Shown here: positions 1-12,900 of the stretch, piece by piece
How positions within the stretch are numbered: position 1 is the first letter of the stretch
Layout: the number at the start of each line of letters is the position of its first letter
Assembly (NCBI RefSeq): GCF_027595985.1
Contig: NC_073306.1
Coordinates: forward strand, 193,147,000-193,210,999
Source of the DNA: Sorex araneus
Lineage: Eukaryota; Chordata; Mammalia; Eulipotyphla; Soricidae
DNA length: 64,000 nt
Direction of reading: 5' to 3'
Translations under genes and position numbers: made by a program
The notes under the pieces: generated by a model
Seen by the model: the letters and a program-made list of their open reading frames with translations, nothing else
Database searches by the model: none
What the model was told of the DNA's origin: nothing

Positions 1-240
1 ATTTGGATGGATCTGGAGAGTACCATGCTGATGAAGTAAATTAGAAGGAGAGGAACAGGTATGAAATGGTGTCTCTAATATGTGGGATATTAAAAAAAAA
101 AACCACAATAAGGGGAAAACAAATGACCAAAAGCAACATAATCTGGAAACTGGTCTACAGAACTGAACTTTCCATGGTGACCAATGGAGCAAGAAAGAGT
201 GGGGTTGGTAGAAAATGTGGTGTTGGATCATCGTATGCAT
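1..240 (+). mobile_element. old L1 3'-end fragment
   Basis: The opening bases (ATGGATCTGGAGAGTACCATGCTGATG) resemble the region around the end of L1 ORF2, where better copies at 17766 and 36709 read CATGCTAAGTGAAATGAG. The rest is diverged and its right end is uncertain. Confidence 0.45.
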
Positions 241-404
241 AAAACACTACCATTAAGAGTATTGTCAATCATATTGCCTCAAATAATTTACCATAGTAAA
301 TTTTCATGTTATCTAGTGTAATTCTATGCTAAGTTGGTCTTTTTCAAATGTTTATTATAGCTACTGCCTCACTCCTAATTCCAAATTCACAGATTAGGGG
401 TGTA

Positions 405-578
405 TGTCAGGGGGTTGGGGAGGTTGTGGGCCATACTAAGCAGTTATCAGGGCTTACTCCTGACTGTGTTCAGGGATAAATTCTAAAGTGCGTGGGGGAC
501 CATATGCAGTGCCCAGGATAAAACTGAGGTGAGTATATGAAAAGCAAATGCCTTACCTGTATACTCTCTGAACCTCAG
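405..578 (-). mobile_element. old SINE, form A, antisense
   Basis: The stretch keeps the antisense landmarks GGGGGACCATATG and GCAAATGCCTTACCTGTA of the form A SINE but is heavily diverged, so it is an old copy. Confidence 0.6.
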
Positions 579-737
579 ATCTTTTTTTAGAACCTGCAAA
601 CAGTGCCATGCTTTATTTGGGAAAGCACTCCATTTTCATTTACATATTTGCTTATTACTTAATTCCTTAAGAGAGCGATTGAGTGTATCATGATTGCCAG
701 AGGACTGTTACATGTTAATAGAAACAAAAGATCTTAC

Positions 738-997
738 CATTCATATAAAGTGCTCCCCATCCCGTGACAGCAACGCTGTCATTTGGGGAGAGTTTCATAT
801 CGGCTTCAGGAAGACAAATCTTGCGAATATACTTTGTGAAAGAGACTTCTTCGGCAAGTTCCACGAGGGCAATATCATCAGAATTTGTGCTGTTTTTATA
901 ATATTCATGTAAAATAACATTTTTAATTTTCAGTCTCCTAAGAGGTTTATTGACTATAGTTCCAAAGTTGATGGTCCAGTCGTCCAAATTCTTTATC
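738..997 (-). CDS. TMPRSS11B: TMPRSS11B coding exon 8 (catalytic Asp)
   Basis: The 260-bp exon is bounded by TCTAAACAG acceptor and GTAAGATC donor. It begins one base into the third position of Arg229 and ends one base into a Gly codon. It encodes about residues 230-315, including the conserved block [16 protein letters not shown] with catalytic Asp270, then RKICLPEA and [10 protein letters not shown]. Its length equals that of the matching TMPRSS11E exon. The next downstream exon is not seen between 737 and base 1. Confidence 0.95.
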
Positions 998-3900
998 CTG
1001 TTTAGACAGAATTTTATTTAAATGCAGTTTGAAGGCAACCTCAGTGTTCAGAGAAGTCATTATCTTATAGTGCACTTAATTTCTTATTTTTTAAATAATC
1101 TGATGTGGATATAATAATCTGATAGATATTTTGATCACAAAAAGAACCTAAGATTCCCTTCAAACCAGTCATTAATATATCCTCCTGCTACTTCAGTCTC
1201 ATATATCTTCTGAGCATTTCCTTTGTTAAGAATCTTTCGATGGATGGGTTCAAAAATCACTAGTTGCCATACACACCTTAGAGTCTTTAACAGGCTCTGG
1301 GCATTTGTGCTCATTTTAAAAAGTTACAACTTGTGAAGCTACAGAGATAGCACAAGGCATAAGGCACTTGACTTACATGTGGCTGAACCTGGTTCAGTTC
1401 CCAGCACCATCAGGAGTCAGGAATTACTCCTGAGCAAAATGGATTTTTGGTCCATACCCTCATCCCAACACCAGAAATTTCAATGATTTTATTCAATTTC
1501 CCTATTCCGTCTACCAAGTCAATGCATCTCACCTGCTACTTTAGATTTTACTGGCAAGACTCTCCAATACTTCTGAAACTCTGAATTTAAAACCTAACAT
1601 ACAGTTTAACTGGTCTCACCCTCCCTCAAAATGCCATGTGCTGTTTTCATTAGTTTGCTTGATTTTTTTTCAGTCTTCAAGATTTTCATATATAACTGTT
1701 TTAACTATGACATTTTTAAATATCTTTTCCATTTGAAAACTCTTTAAGTCCTCACACTTAAGAGCTATTTAAACTTTTTTCATCAAGGTCTAATGTAATG
1801 CTTAAGAATTTAAATGCCTACATCCACTAGGGACTCCACGATCCGTAGATTACTTTTGAAAGGCACTTCAAAAAGACAAATCCTATGGATACCCCATGTA
1901 CAAGAAAATAGAATTGGAAAATTAGTCCTATTATTTATAAATATCTCCATTCAACATAATTAAATTTGCTAAGCACAGTTTTTTATCTTTCCTTTTACGT
2001 ATTCCCCATTTCAAATTGATCTTTTGGTTTACTGTTTGCAAAATACAGTTTAGATTGTCTTGACTCCATATGTGAAGCACGCTGTTTTCCCAACCAGAAA
2101 TGATAAGTATGCTTTCTTATCTATTCATAATTGTCAATCAATTCTTGTACCTTTAGGGTACAGATCAGATTTTACTTTCTTCATATACTCGGCTACCTTG
2201 TATTTTAATCTATAACATTTAAATTCTTCAACTACATTGCAAACCCCTGACAGACAAAACAAACGAAAAAGCAGTAACTGGAATCAAGTATGTCTGATTT
2301 CACGTTCTAATTGTTGTCATATAAGAATCATATAATCTGGAACAAGTTGCAACCCCATATCTGAACCCTCGCTTCTGTGTTTTAAATTGGCTCAATAAAT
2401 TATCCTTCGATGCAGAAGTATTGCTGTGATTAACTAAAATTATGAAAGTAGAACACTTCTCAGGTCAAAGTAGCTCTTTGGAGAATGTGAGTCACTCTCA
2501 TTTCCTTTTTCCAAGTTTAACTTCCTTCTTCCTTCACTTAGGCAAACATTTCAAATGATTTTGGTAACAACTTCAAACATTTTGTATATAAAATCTTTAC
2601 AGATTTTCCCAAATAGACTTCCACCCAGAATGCTGCATTTAATCCAGCATTTACACTTACCTCTGCAAGCAGTGAGCTGCGGTTAATAGCCAAATGCGGC
2701 TGATGAGAGAAGCTCCACAAAAGTGCTGGCCTCTCCACTGCAGGCTGGCCTGCCAGGGCCAGGCCCCGGACAGGGCATCTTTCCCCTTAACAACTTTGTT
2801 ATCTGCTAAACTGTTAACCAGTGGTCTACCACAACCTGTAAGGAAGCAGAAATTATTTGCACTTGTATAAGTGCAGATACTTTTTATTATGTTTTAAAAG
2901 AAATGTATTTTTTTTTCTTTTTGGATCACACCCAGCAATGCACAGGGGTTACTCCTGGCTTTTCACTCAGGAATTACTCCTGGCGGTGCTTGGGGGACCA
3001 TATGGGATGCAGGGGATCAAACCCAGGTCGGCCGCGTGCAAGGCAAACGCCCTACCCGCTGTGCTATCGCTCCGGCCCCAAGAAATGTATTTTAAAAGGC
3101 TGACATCCTCCAATGATCATCTGCTACTTCCTAAATGATGCCTAAATGATACCTTTTTTTTCTGAAATGTACTTTAAAAATGGTGCCCTACTCATTTGTG
3201 GTGTATAGAATAACATCAAATGAGGCTGAAGCCCAAGGACAGTAGATACAAGGGCCAGGAGGATTGTCCCATAGCTGGAACACTGCTTCATGAGCGGAGG
3301 GGAGAAGGCAGATGGAATAGAGAAGGGATCACTAAGAAAATGATGGCTGGAGGAACCAGTTGGGATGGCAGATGTGTGCCGAAAGTAGATAATGGACCAA
3401 ACATGATGACCTCTCAGTGTCTGTGTGGCAAGCCATAATGCCCAAAAGTAGAGAGAGAGTATGGGGAATATTGTCTGCCATGAAGGCAGGGGGAGGGTGG
3501 GAAAGGGGGGGTATACCCGGGATATCGGTGGTGGGGAATGTGCACTGGTGGAGGGATGGGTGTTTGATCATTGTGAGATTATAACCCAAATATGAAAACT
3601 TGTAACTATCTCACGGTGACTCAATGAAATAAAATAATTTTTTTAAAAAATGGTGCCCTATTCCAACTTGTGTTAGATGATTATTATAGACTATTATATA
3701 TATACATGTTTTTTCCACTTTCAAGCATTTTTTAATCATTGCCTTTTATCTATGTTAGATAACAAACAAATCTGTATTAGATAACAAATATCCATATTAG
3801 ATAACAAATTCTCTCTCTCCTAGTAGATTGAAAACTCCGCATTTTCCTCAGTGGAGATTTTGCTGCATTAATATCTGAACCTTCCATACATACCCAATCA

Positions 3901-6900
3901 GTGAATAAATAAATGGATACACCATATTGTAGGTAATACTGTCACTGTCATCCCATTGTTCATCGATTTGCTCGAGTGGGCACCAATAACGTCTCCATTG
4001 TGAGACGTTGTTACTGTGTTTGGTATATCGAATACACCACAAGTAGCTTGCCAGGCTCTGCCGTGCGAGCGAGATACTCTCGGTGGCTTGCCAGGCTCTC
4101 CAAGAGGGATGGAGGAATCAAACCTGGGTCAGCCGCATGCAAGGCAAATGTCCTACTGCTGTGCTATTGCTCCAGCCCATTGTAGGTAATACAGTATTCT
4201 AAAAGAATGTATTTAAAATCAGAGAAGTTCTTTGTATTCAAGTAACCCTATTTCACATAGCCTAATTTTGGTTTTTTCTAATTTGCTTATGTATTTATTT
4301 TCTTAGTTTTTCCCCTTTCTAGGAGACCACACTCAGAGGTTTTCAGGGCCACCCCTGATTGTACTATGCAGACCATATGCTGTACACAAAATTAAATCTG
4401 CATGAAAGTAGCCTCTGTAATATGTTTCCAACCCAATTTTTCTAATTTTAACTTATTCAAAACAATATTTCTCATTGATAATTGTATTATTGGAAAACAA
4501 TTTATTTTATGATTTAGGACAATCCCTTGCAAATATTAAAATTCCTAGGTAAGGTTTTCAAAATAAAATTTTAAATTCAGGTTAGATCTTAAGAGTTTTT
4601 ATCACAAAGGAAATTAGAGCTTAAAAGTTCTTATCACAAACCATCATAACTGTGTGGTGACACATATTAATTAGACTTATTGCATAGATTATTTTATAAT
4701 ACAGATATAATTATGTTATACAACTGAAACAAATATGACATTATATGTTACAAATAGTCAGTTAAAAAATTAGATATCAGACATTTCTGATTATTTCGGA
4801 AAAGTTTCTATTTCACTTCTTGTTCACTTAGTTTTTATTATTCATTTCTATATGATGTACTTTAAGACCCTCTTAAAATGATATAAAATATTTACTAATA
4901 ATATAATAATGTTTTTCAACTTACAGTTGTTGGTAAGCAATTCAGCATTAGCCTTGCTAATTTCTGAAATTTTAAAAAAAGCATGAAATTGATAAAACAT
5001 CACCAAGCAATTATCTTTAACCCAAGGATATAAATACCAACTTTCCTAGGTTATTCACTATAACTGACATTTAACTACTCAAACTAGTTTATATATTGAT
5101 TATTAACTCCTCTCACTCCTACTTGTTATGCATTTGACCATTACTTTCTATCATTATAAGACCATAAAAGTAAAAAGAAAAGGAAAATATTAAAGCTTTC
5201 AGTTTTATGATTGTTGTAGCACATGAGGTTAAAAAATAACTGGCACTTGGGACCCTCTGTGCCTAAAGACTTTGATTCCAGAGATCTAACACATTCGGGC
5301 ATCTGGCGCAGCATCCAATAGCAATGCACTGGGACTGCAAACTGGGCTACAACTCTGTGCTGCCAGGGGATGGATTTTTTTTCCTCCCCACCCTGTCTTC
5401 CTGCACGGAAAACGGCAGGTTGGCGGCAACCACGTGGCAGGAGCCATCTTCTGAGACTCCAAACCCAGAGGTCCTCGGTTTTTACTTTTGGGGCTCCCAG
5501 GAACTCATGGGAAGTGGGCGTAACCGGCACGCCCTCGGCCCAGATAAATCCGGAGCCGCTGAGCGTGAAGCGGACCCTCTGCGCCTAAAGACTTTGATTC
5601 CAGAGATCTAACACATTCGGGCATCCAGTGCAGCATCTGATAGCAATGCACTGGGACTGTGAACTGGGCTACAATTCTGTACTGCCAGGGGTGGATTTTT
5701 TTCCTCCCCACCCTGTCTTCCTGCACGGAAAATGGCGGGCTGGCGGCAACCACGTGGCAGGAGCCATCTTCTGAGACTCCAAACCCAGAGGTATTCGGTT
5801 TTTACTTTTGGGGCTCCCAGGAACTCATGGGAAGGGGGCGTAACCGGCACACCCTCGGCCCAGATAAGTCCGGAGCCGCTGAGCGTGAAGCGGACCCTCT
5901 GAGCCTAAAGACTTTGATTCCAGAGACTTCTTACAGCAATGCACTGGGACTGTGAGCTGGGCTATGCAATTTCTGGCAGAATTTTCCCTGGACTTTATAC
6001 AGAAATCCAAAACCGCGCGGACGTGGCTGCGTCCGCGCGACTTAACATTTATAATTGTCAGCAATGTGAAATGGTTCCTTTTGAACAGGTCTGACTTGGG
6101 GGGAAACTCCAAATAATAACGGTAAGTTTTTGTTGAAATATTGAAGGTTATTAATGTAGCAGCCACCTCTCTGGACTGTGAACTAAGCAAAAGTCCCATG
6201 CTGCCGACGCGGCGTGGTGTACACCATACTATGAGGCGCGGGAAGGGGGATGAGGGGGGAAAAAAAGGGAAAAGGAAAAAGAAAAAAAAAAGAGAGAGTT
6301 ATGTACTTGGAGCAGTGGGGCTACATATCTCTTCATTTCCGGCAATGGAAAACTAATTATCAAATGCTTCCTTGGTAGTAGGTCTGTCTCTCTTGGGTGG
6401 AAACTCCAACAACTATAGTGAGTTTTGTGTTGCATTATAGAATGTAATCAAGGTAAAGAGAAAATGAAGTGAAATTCATTAGTTATACAGTAGGGGGCAG
6501 GGGGTGGGGGCAGGGGATATACTGGGGTTTTTGGTGGTGGAATATGGGCACTGGTGAAGGGATGGGTGTTTGAATATTGTATAACTGAGACATAAACCTG
6601 AGAACTTTGTAACTTTCCACATGGTGATTTAATAAAAAGTTTAAAAAAAAAAGAAAAATGAGAGTTTGCTGTCTGTTTTATTTTTTTCCATATGATATCC
6701 TTATTTTGAAATACTCAGATTTATCTATATTTTAAAGAAAAATACCCAATTTTTTTTTTTTTTTTTTTTGCTTTTTGGAGTCACACCCAGCAATGCTCAG
6801 GGGCTACTCCTGACTCTCTGAACTCAGGAATTTCTCCTGGCAGTGCTTGGGGGACCATATGTGATGGGGATTGAACTCCGGTAGGTAGGGGATTGAACTC

Positions 6901-9900
6901 AGGTAGGCAGGCCACAAGTAAGGTAAACGCCCTACCCGCTGTCCTATCTCTCCGGCCCCCAAATACCCAAATTTTATTCACTGAATCTACTCTACTCTTC
7001 AGAATAAGCTCTTACAAAAACTTAATTATGAAAATTTGAGAACTTCACTTGAATTCAAATATTTTTTTCTACTGAAAAATACCATAAATAGAAATAAAAT
7101 AAAATAGGAGAGAGCAAAGTAAGAACAAAGTAAGATACACTATCAAGTACTGACTCAAGTAATTGGGACACAGAAAAATAGTAAAAGATACCATCTCCTT
7201 CCTCAACAGTTACTCACAAAGGAACTACACTGATTCTCAAACTCCCTTCTCAGTGATAGCCTGTTAGTGCCAAGACATATTTTGAGTTAAATTCCTTTTA
7301 ACTAACAGCTGTTTATTATTTTAGCCATAAAAACAGTAAAATTATTTGTCCATCTGGAAGACACAAAACTGGGCTCTGGAACTGCATGCTAATCAGCTAA
7401 AAGACTTTTAAGCAATTTAAATGTGAGTTTTTTAAATAATGATTTGAGGATACAATCCTTCCTACTACCAACCCACTGACAGGAGTATCAAGGTTTGGGA
7501 TGCATATATTTTCCTAAGCACTTTCTAGAGACTTTTGGTTCATTTTTATAAAAGTCATTTTAAATAGTCCCGAAATGTAAGCAATACAAAATAATGCAAA
7601 TAAATGAAATACCCGTAAGTTTAATGGAAGTGGGAACTGCTTGCCAGGATGCCATGTTGTCCTGTAATATCTGACGTAAGATGTCTTCAATTTCCGTCTT
7701 CCTGATATTCTTCTTTGCAGGAGGAAACTTGAATACCAACTCTAACTGTACAATCGAACCATTGGCTTGAGGACTAGAAACAACAAAAGTATTCTTATAA
7801 ACTACCTTTTTTTATATGCTTTGGGAACACATGGAATTTTCAAATTTCAGTTTGGCTTTGAACATGTTAAAAATAATTTGGAGATCTTATATGTGTATTT
7901 ATACAGTATGAATACTTCTAAAAATAATCAAACTGGTTCAGAGATATTGCTATTAGAACATAATGTGAACCAAAAAATAGGAACCACTATGAAAAATTTT
8001 ATTTATAATCCATATATGCCTGAAAACTGAATGTTTCAAAATGTTATAATGCTTTATTTTTACCTTCATAAATTTCAATAAAATTTTAATTAAAAATTGG
8101 GGCTGGAGGGGCTGGAGTGATAGCACAGCAGGTAGGGCATTTGCCTTGCACGTGGTTGACTTGGTTTCAATTCCCAGCATTCCATATGGTCCCCTGAGCA
8201 CTGCCAGGAGTAATTCCTGAGCCCATGAGCCAGGAGTAAGCCCTGTGCAATACCGGGAGTGACCCAAAAAGAAAAAATATATATATTGAGGCTGGATCAA
8301 TAGCACAGCGGGTGGGGCATTTGCCTTGCACACAGCCGACCCAGGTTCGATTCCCAGCACCCCATATGGTCCCCTGAGCACTGCCAGTGGTAATTCCTGA
8401 GTGCAGAGCCAGGAGTAACCCGTGCATATCCCCGGATGTGACCCAAATTAATCAGAATGTACTAGATGGTTAGTATCACTGTATCACTGTATCACTGTCA
8501 TCCTGTTGTTTGTCGATTTACTCAAGCGGGCACCAGTAATGTCTCTACTCCTCCCAGCCCTGAGATTTTAGCAGCCTCTCCTTACTCGTCATTCCCAACG
8601 ATTGAAGGCTCTTTCAGGGTCAGGGGAATGAGAGCTATCGTTACTGTTTTCGGCATATCGAATATGCCACAGGTAGCTTGCCAGGCTCTGTCGGTGCGGG
8701 TGGGATACTCTTGGTAGCTTGCTGGGCTCTCTGAGAGGTATATGTGTGTATATATATGTATGTATATATGTATATATATGTATATATATACACATATATA
8801 CAAATGTATATATGTATATGTGTGTATATACATGTGTATATACATATATATTACACTATGATTTGTTGCCTACTGTCTAAACTCCATCAAACATGGTGTG
8901 GTAATTATGGAAAATGGGTAGGAAGTGTCTTATAATGTGTCAAGTGACCACTCGGTCCAGAAAGCAGCCTGGAGTATGGTGGCGGTCTGCTTCTGGGGCT
9001 TGGTCCCTTCGGGGGGAAGGGGGGTCTCACCCACCCCCTCTGGGGTGCCCAGAATGAAAACAGCCTGGCATGGAGACAATTAGTATGAGGTTAAATTTTA
9101 TTTGGTAGACAAGGCATTCTCTAGTGCTCAGGGGCACCACATGGTTCTCAGGGTTGAACCCAGGGCTTCCACACGCAGAAACGCACTCCAGCTCATTACA
9201 TGGGCTCCCTGCCTTGAACTGAAGATTCCATTATAATTAACGCTAGTGTTTTCATGCAATGTTGGACACGGAGCGGGGTAGGAGCGACTCTATCATGCCT
9301 GCTTCCTGCTTCACGTCTTGTTTTACTTAAGCCTTTTTGTTTTTCTTAAAACCCCGCTTCTCCCCCCTGGCCATCTGCGAGGGAAGGACAAATGGGCTGA
9401 AAACTCAGCCTGGGCAAATAGTTTCATAACCACTATCCGCTATCTATTAAAGGGACGCAGGCAGGGCAGGCAGCCGCCAGAATGTTCTGAAAACATGTCT
9501 AGATGGCATATCTGTAACTAGTTGTTTGTCACTGTCACTGTCACTGTCATCCCGTTACTCGTCGATTTGTTCAAGCGGGCACCAGTAACGTCTCTCATCA
9601 AAAGACTTATTGTTACGGTTTTTGGCATATCCAATACGCACGGGTACCTTGCCAGGCTCTGCTGCGTGGGCTTGATACTCTCGGTAGCTTGCCGGGCTCT
9701 CCAAGAGGGGCGGAGGAATCGAACATGGGTCAGCCGCGTGAAAGGCGAATGCTCAACCGCTGTGCTATCGAATGTTTGTACTATTTGAAATTATGTTTTC
9801 TTCTGAATTATGAAACTTGCTATTTTCACTTACACTTCTGTTTGAATTAGTAAGCATGGGCTATTATGTAAGCAATAACTATAAAACTAGTTGCTTTTCC

Positions 9901-12900
9901 CTGGCTGAGGGTCTTGCTTGGGCCTGCGTGCCTAGAAGCTTGACCCCAGCTAGCTGGCTTAATAAACTCTGCTTTTGCATTTCATTACTAGCTGAACTCT
10001 ATGTGCAGGTTCAGAGAGGGGGAAATCATCTATACTGGACCCTGACAACAGAAGTTTGTTTTAGTTACCAGGATTTGAGGAAGGGAGGTGTGGAATGTAC
10101 TTTCAGTATTTCGTTTTGTGTCATGCTCTCAGGTTTACATCTATGTCAGTTTCATATATGCCACTACGCTATATTCTTAGCACCTCAAGTCATTTGTTGA
10201 TGACTTAATTTTATAAAAGATATAAATTAGAATTTAAATACAAGACTGAAAAGTAACCAAAAGAAACGTTCAGTATTTAGCTGTGAATGAGTACAACGTA
10301 GTTTTCGAAAATTAAGTGTATTTTACCCCTATAGATCTGTACAATGAAAATGCTACAAAACATGAAAGAACTTGTGATTAGTTGTACTCTTTTTATTAGT
10401 CAGAAAATGCTATTTTGTTGGAAAATCATGTAACTGAAATCTAATCATGAAAAACTTTGTGTATCTCACAGTGCTTCAATAAAAATAAATAATTTTTTAA
10501 AAAATTTTTTAAAAGAAAATGCGATTTTGGAAGACTTCAAACAAAAGCCATATTGATCACAGCTTTAGCAACAATCTCTCAACTATTTTTAAACATTTAT
10601 ATTCAGCTGGGGCTGGAGCGATAGCACAGCGGGTGGGGTGTTTGTTTGCCTTGCATGCAGCCAACCCAGGTTCCATTCCTCCGTCCCTCTCAGAGAGCCC
10701 AGCAAGCTACCGAGAGTATCCTGCCCACACGGCAGAGGCTGGCAAGCTACCCGTGGCATATTCGATATGCCAAAAACAGTAACAACAAGTCTCACAGACG
10801 TTACTAGAGACATTACTGGTGCTCACTTGAGCAAATCGATGAACAACGGGACAACAGTGCTACAGTGCTATATTCAGCTGAAGGATATTTGGGTTTTTTG
10901 TTTGTTTTTGTTTTGAGGACCACGCCTAATTGGCTTACGGTTTATACCTGGCTCTGCACTCAGGGATCTCTCCTGGAGTGCCTTCAGGGAAGTTACAGGG
11001 TGCTAGGAATTAAACCAAGGTTGGAAAAATGCACGGCAAGTGGCCTGACCACTGTACTATCTCTCAGGCCCCAACTAAAGGATTTTTGAAGATTTTTGGT
11101 TAGTCTATATGAGTGGCAGAAGAGGTTACTAGTATATGAATAGAAAAATAACCAGATTAAACTGCTTGTTTCCCATAGAATAACAATTACCTTTTTCATA
11201 AAGGTCAGTTAGGACAAATTATGTCTGATAATCTTACAATCTTAGATTTATATATAGCAGTTTTAACTCTAACCATAAGCATATTAAATATAATAATTTT
11301 TTCATTCATTTATAAAATGTCTTCCTTCCTTCTTTCCTTTCTCATCTCCATCTTTTTCTTTCTGATTTTATACAGTTGTTATTTAAAACTATGTAACTAT
11401 TATCTGCATTCTTTTCTTGATATCTGCATATGGATATATAGGTATGTATATTTCATATTTACTTTATCCCATCATCATGATAGTCATGTAAGTTCTTTTT
11501 CTCTCCTTGCTATTATAAATAATGCTCCAGGGACCGGAGCGATAGCACAGCGGGTAGGGCGTTTGCCTTGCATGCGGCCAACCTGGGTTCAATCCCCGGC
11601 ATCCCATATGGTCCCCCAAGCACTGCCAGGAGTAATTCCTGAGTGCAAAGCCAGGAGTAACCCTGAGCATCGCTGGGTGTGACCCAAAGAGCAAAATAAA
11701 TAAATAAATAATAAATAAATAAATAATGCGCCAAGTGATAGTCTATGGCTCTTTGCAAAGTATTGTTTTTCTATTTTTTAGTTAAATGTGTGGTAAGTGG
11801 ATTGAATGGAATTTATATTCTTAATTTGTTTTTTCTCCTAAGCTCAGAGGGCCTGGGACCAACACCCTTGATACCTGGTCGACTGGGTCAGTGGTTCAGC
11901 ACTGATTAGGTGTTCCTTGAGCCATGTATTGCGGGGTACCAACAAGACTATTCCTGGTGGTGCTCAGAGGCCCCCAGGATGACACCTATAGATAATCAGG
12001 AGGTCATCCATTGGGAATCGAAGTGGGATGAGTTCACAATGCTGTATCCCCCTCCTGCAAGGGTTTCTTTTAGGCATCTCTCTATTATTGTCCATCATGG
12101 TTACAGCAATTTATATCTCACCAACAGTAGACAGGGGATTGTTCTCTCAACATTCTCTCCAACATTCATCCATTGTATTTTGGACAATAGCTGTTCCTAC
12201 TAGAGTTTTCCTCATTGATGTTTTGAATTGTATTTCCCTAAGAAGAGATGATGGTCTCTTTCATTTGCCTGACACTTCTCTACAGAGAAGTGTCTATTGA
12301 GATTCTCTACTCATTTTATCATCCTATTATTGTATTTAAGGCACCCTGGTTTACAGTACCGTTAATGAGATTTTCTTGCATACTAATTTCTTGAAATTAG
12401 TCCTTTACTAATTTCAATTGGATTATTTTTAATGATTGGTTTTTATGTATTGGGTATTTTAGGTATTAACCCATTGCTAGATTATATGTACCTTCTCACT
12501 TCTATAGGATATATGTTTGTTTTGATGCAAGTTTACTGTTAGGAAGTTTTTCAGCTGAATAAATACTACTGAGCTCTTGAAAAGTAAAATCCTCTGGCCA
12601 TAAAAATAGTATAAGGGCTCAGGTGCCCGCATGGCATGCAGTTGACCTTGGTTCAATCCCCAAAACTGAAAATGGTACCCAAGAATAAAGCCAGAACTAA
12701 ACACCACAGGGTGTGACCCCAAACTAAAGCAAAACAAAAAACTAAAATTCTGCTACTGTAATAGTATTAAATTAAATAAATAAAACAAAATAAACTTTTT
12801 ATTATAAAACCAATTAGTTATTACAAAAGAGGGAGAGTAAACTGAAACAAAAGGGAACAAGCATGGTGGAGTATAAAATTTAGTAGCAACTTAATATAGA

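Larger units (their letters stand above)
5250..6650 (+). mobile_element. internally deleted L1 with 320-bp tandem 5' units
   Basis: Two near-identical units (5250-5571, 322 bp; 5572-5891, 320 bp) and a partial third (from 5892) start at GGACCCTCT. They are followed by about 550 bp including a GC-rich hairpin, then by a tail at about 6490-6650 (GGGATATACTGGGG, GGTGATTTAATAAAAAG) that matches the 3' ends of other L1 copies here. No ORF1 or ORF2 is present. The layout resembles a 5' UTR of tandem promoter monomers joined to an L1 3' end. Confidence 0.75.

Noticed and set aside
1..737. Ser-containing exons of TMPRSS11B
   Set aside because: No GDSGGP or related block is found on the minus strand here, so these exons must lie outside the window.
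5250..5920. CRISPR or satellite array
   Set aside because: There are only two full units of 320 bp, with no short repeat-spacer pattern, inside a retroelement of a mammalian genome.
5141..6199. Several overlapping frames of 70-130 codons on both strands
   Set aside because: They all arise from the CG-rich tandem units of the L1-derived element and repeat with its 320-bp period.
8167..8427. Frames reading [20 protein letters not shown] and similar, here and at many other sites
   Set aside because: The same peptides recur wherever form A SINEs lie, so they are SINE translations rather than genes.
9817..10200. 127-codon plus-strand reading frame
   Set aside because: It crosses an LTR-like AATAAA region and shows no domain or plausible start context.
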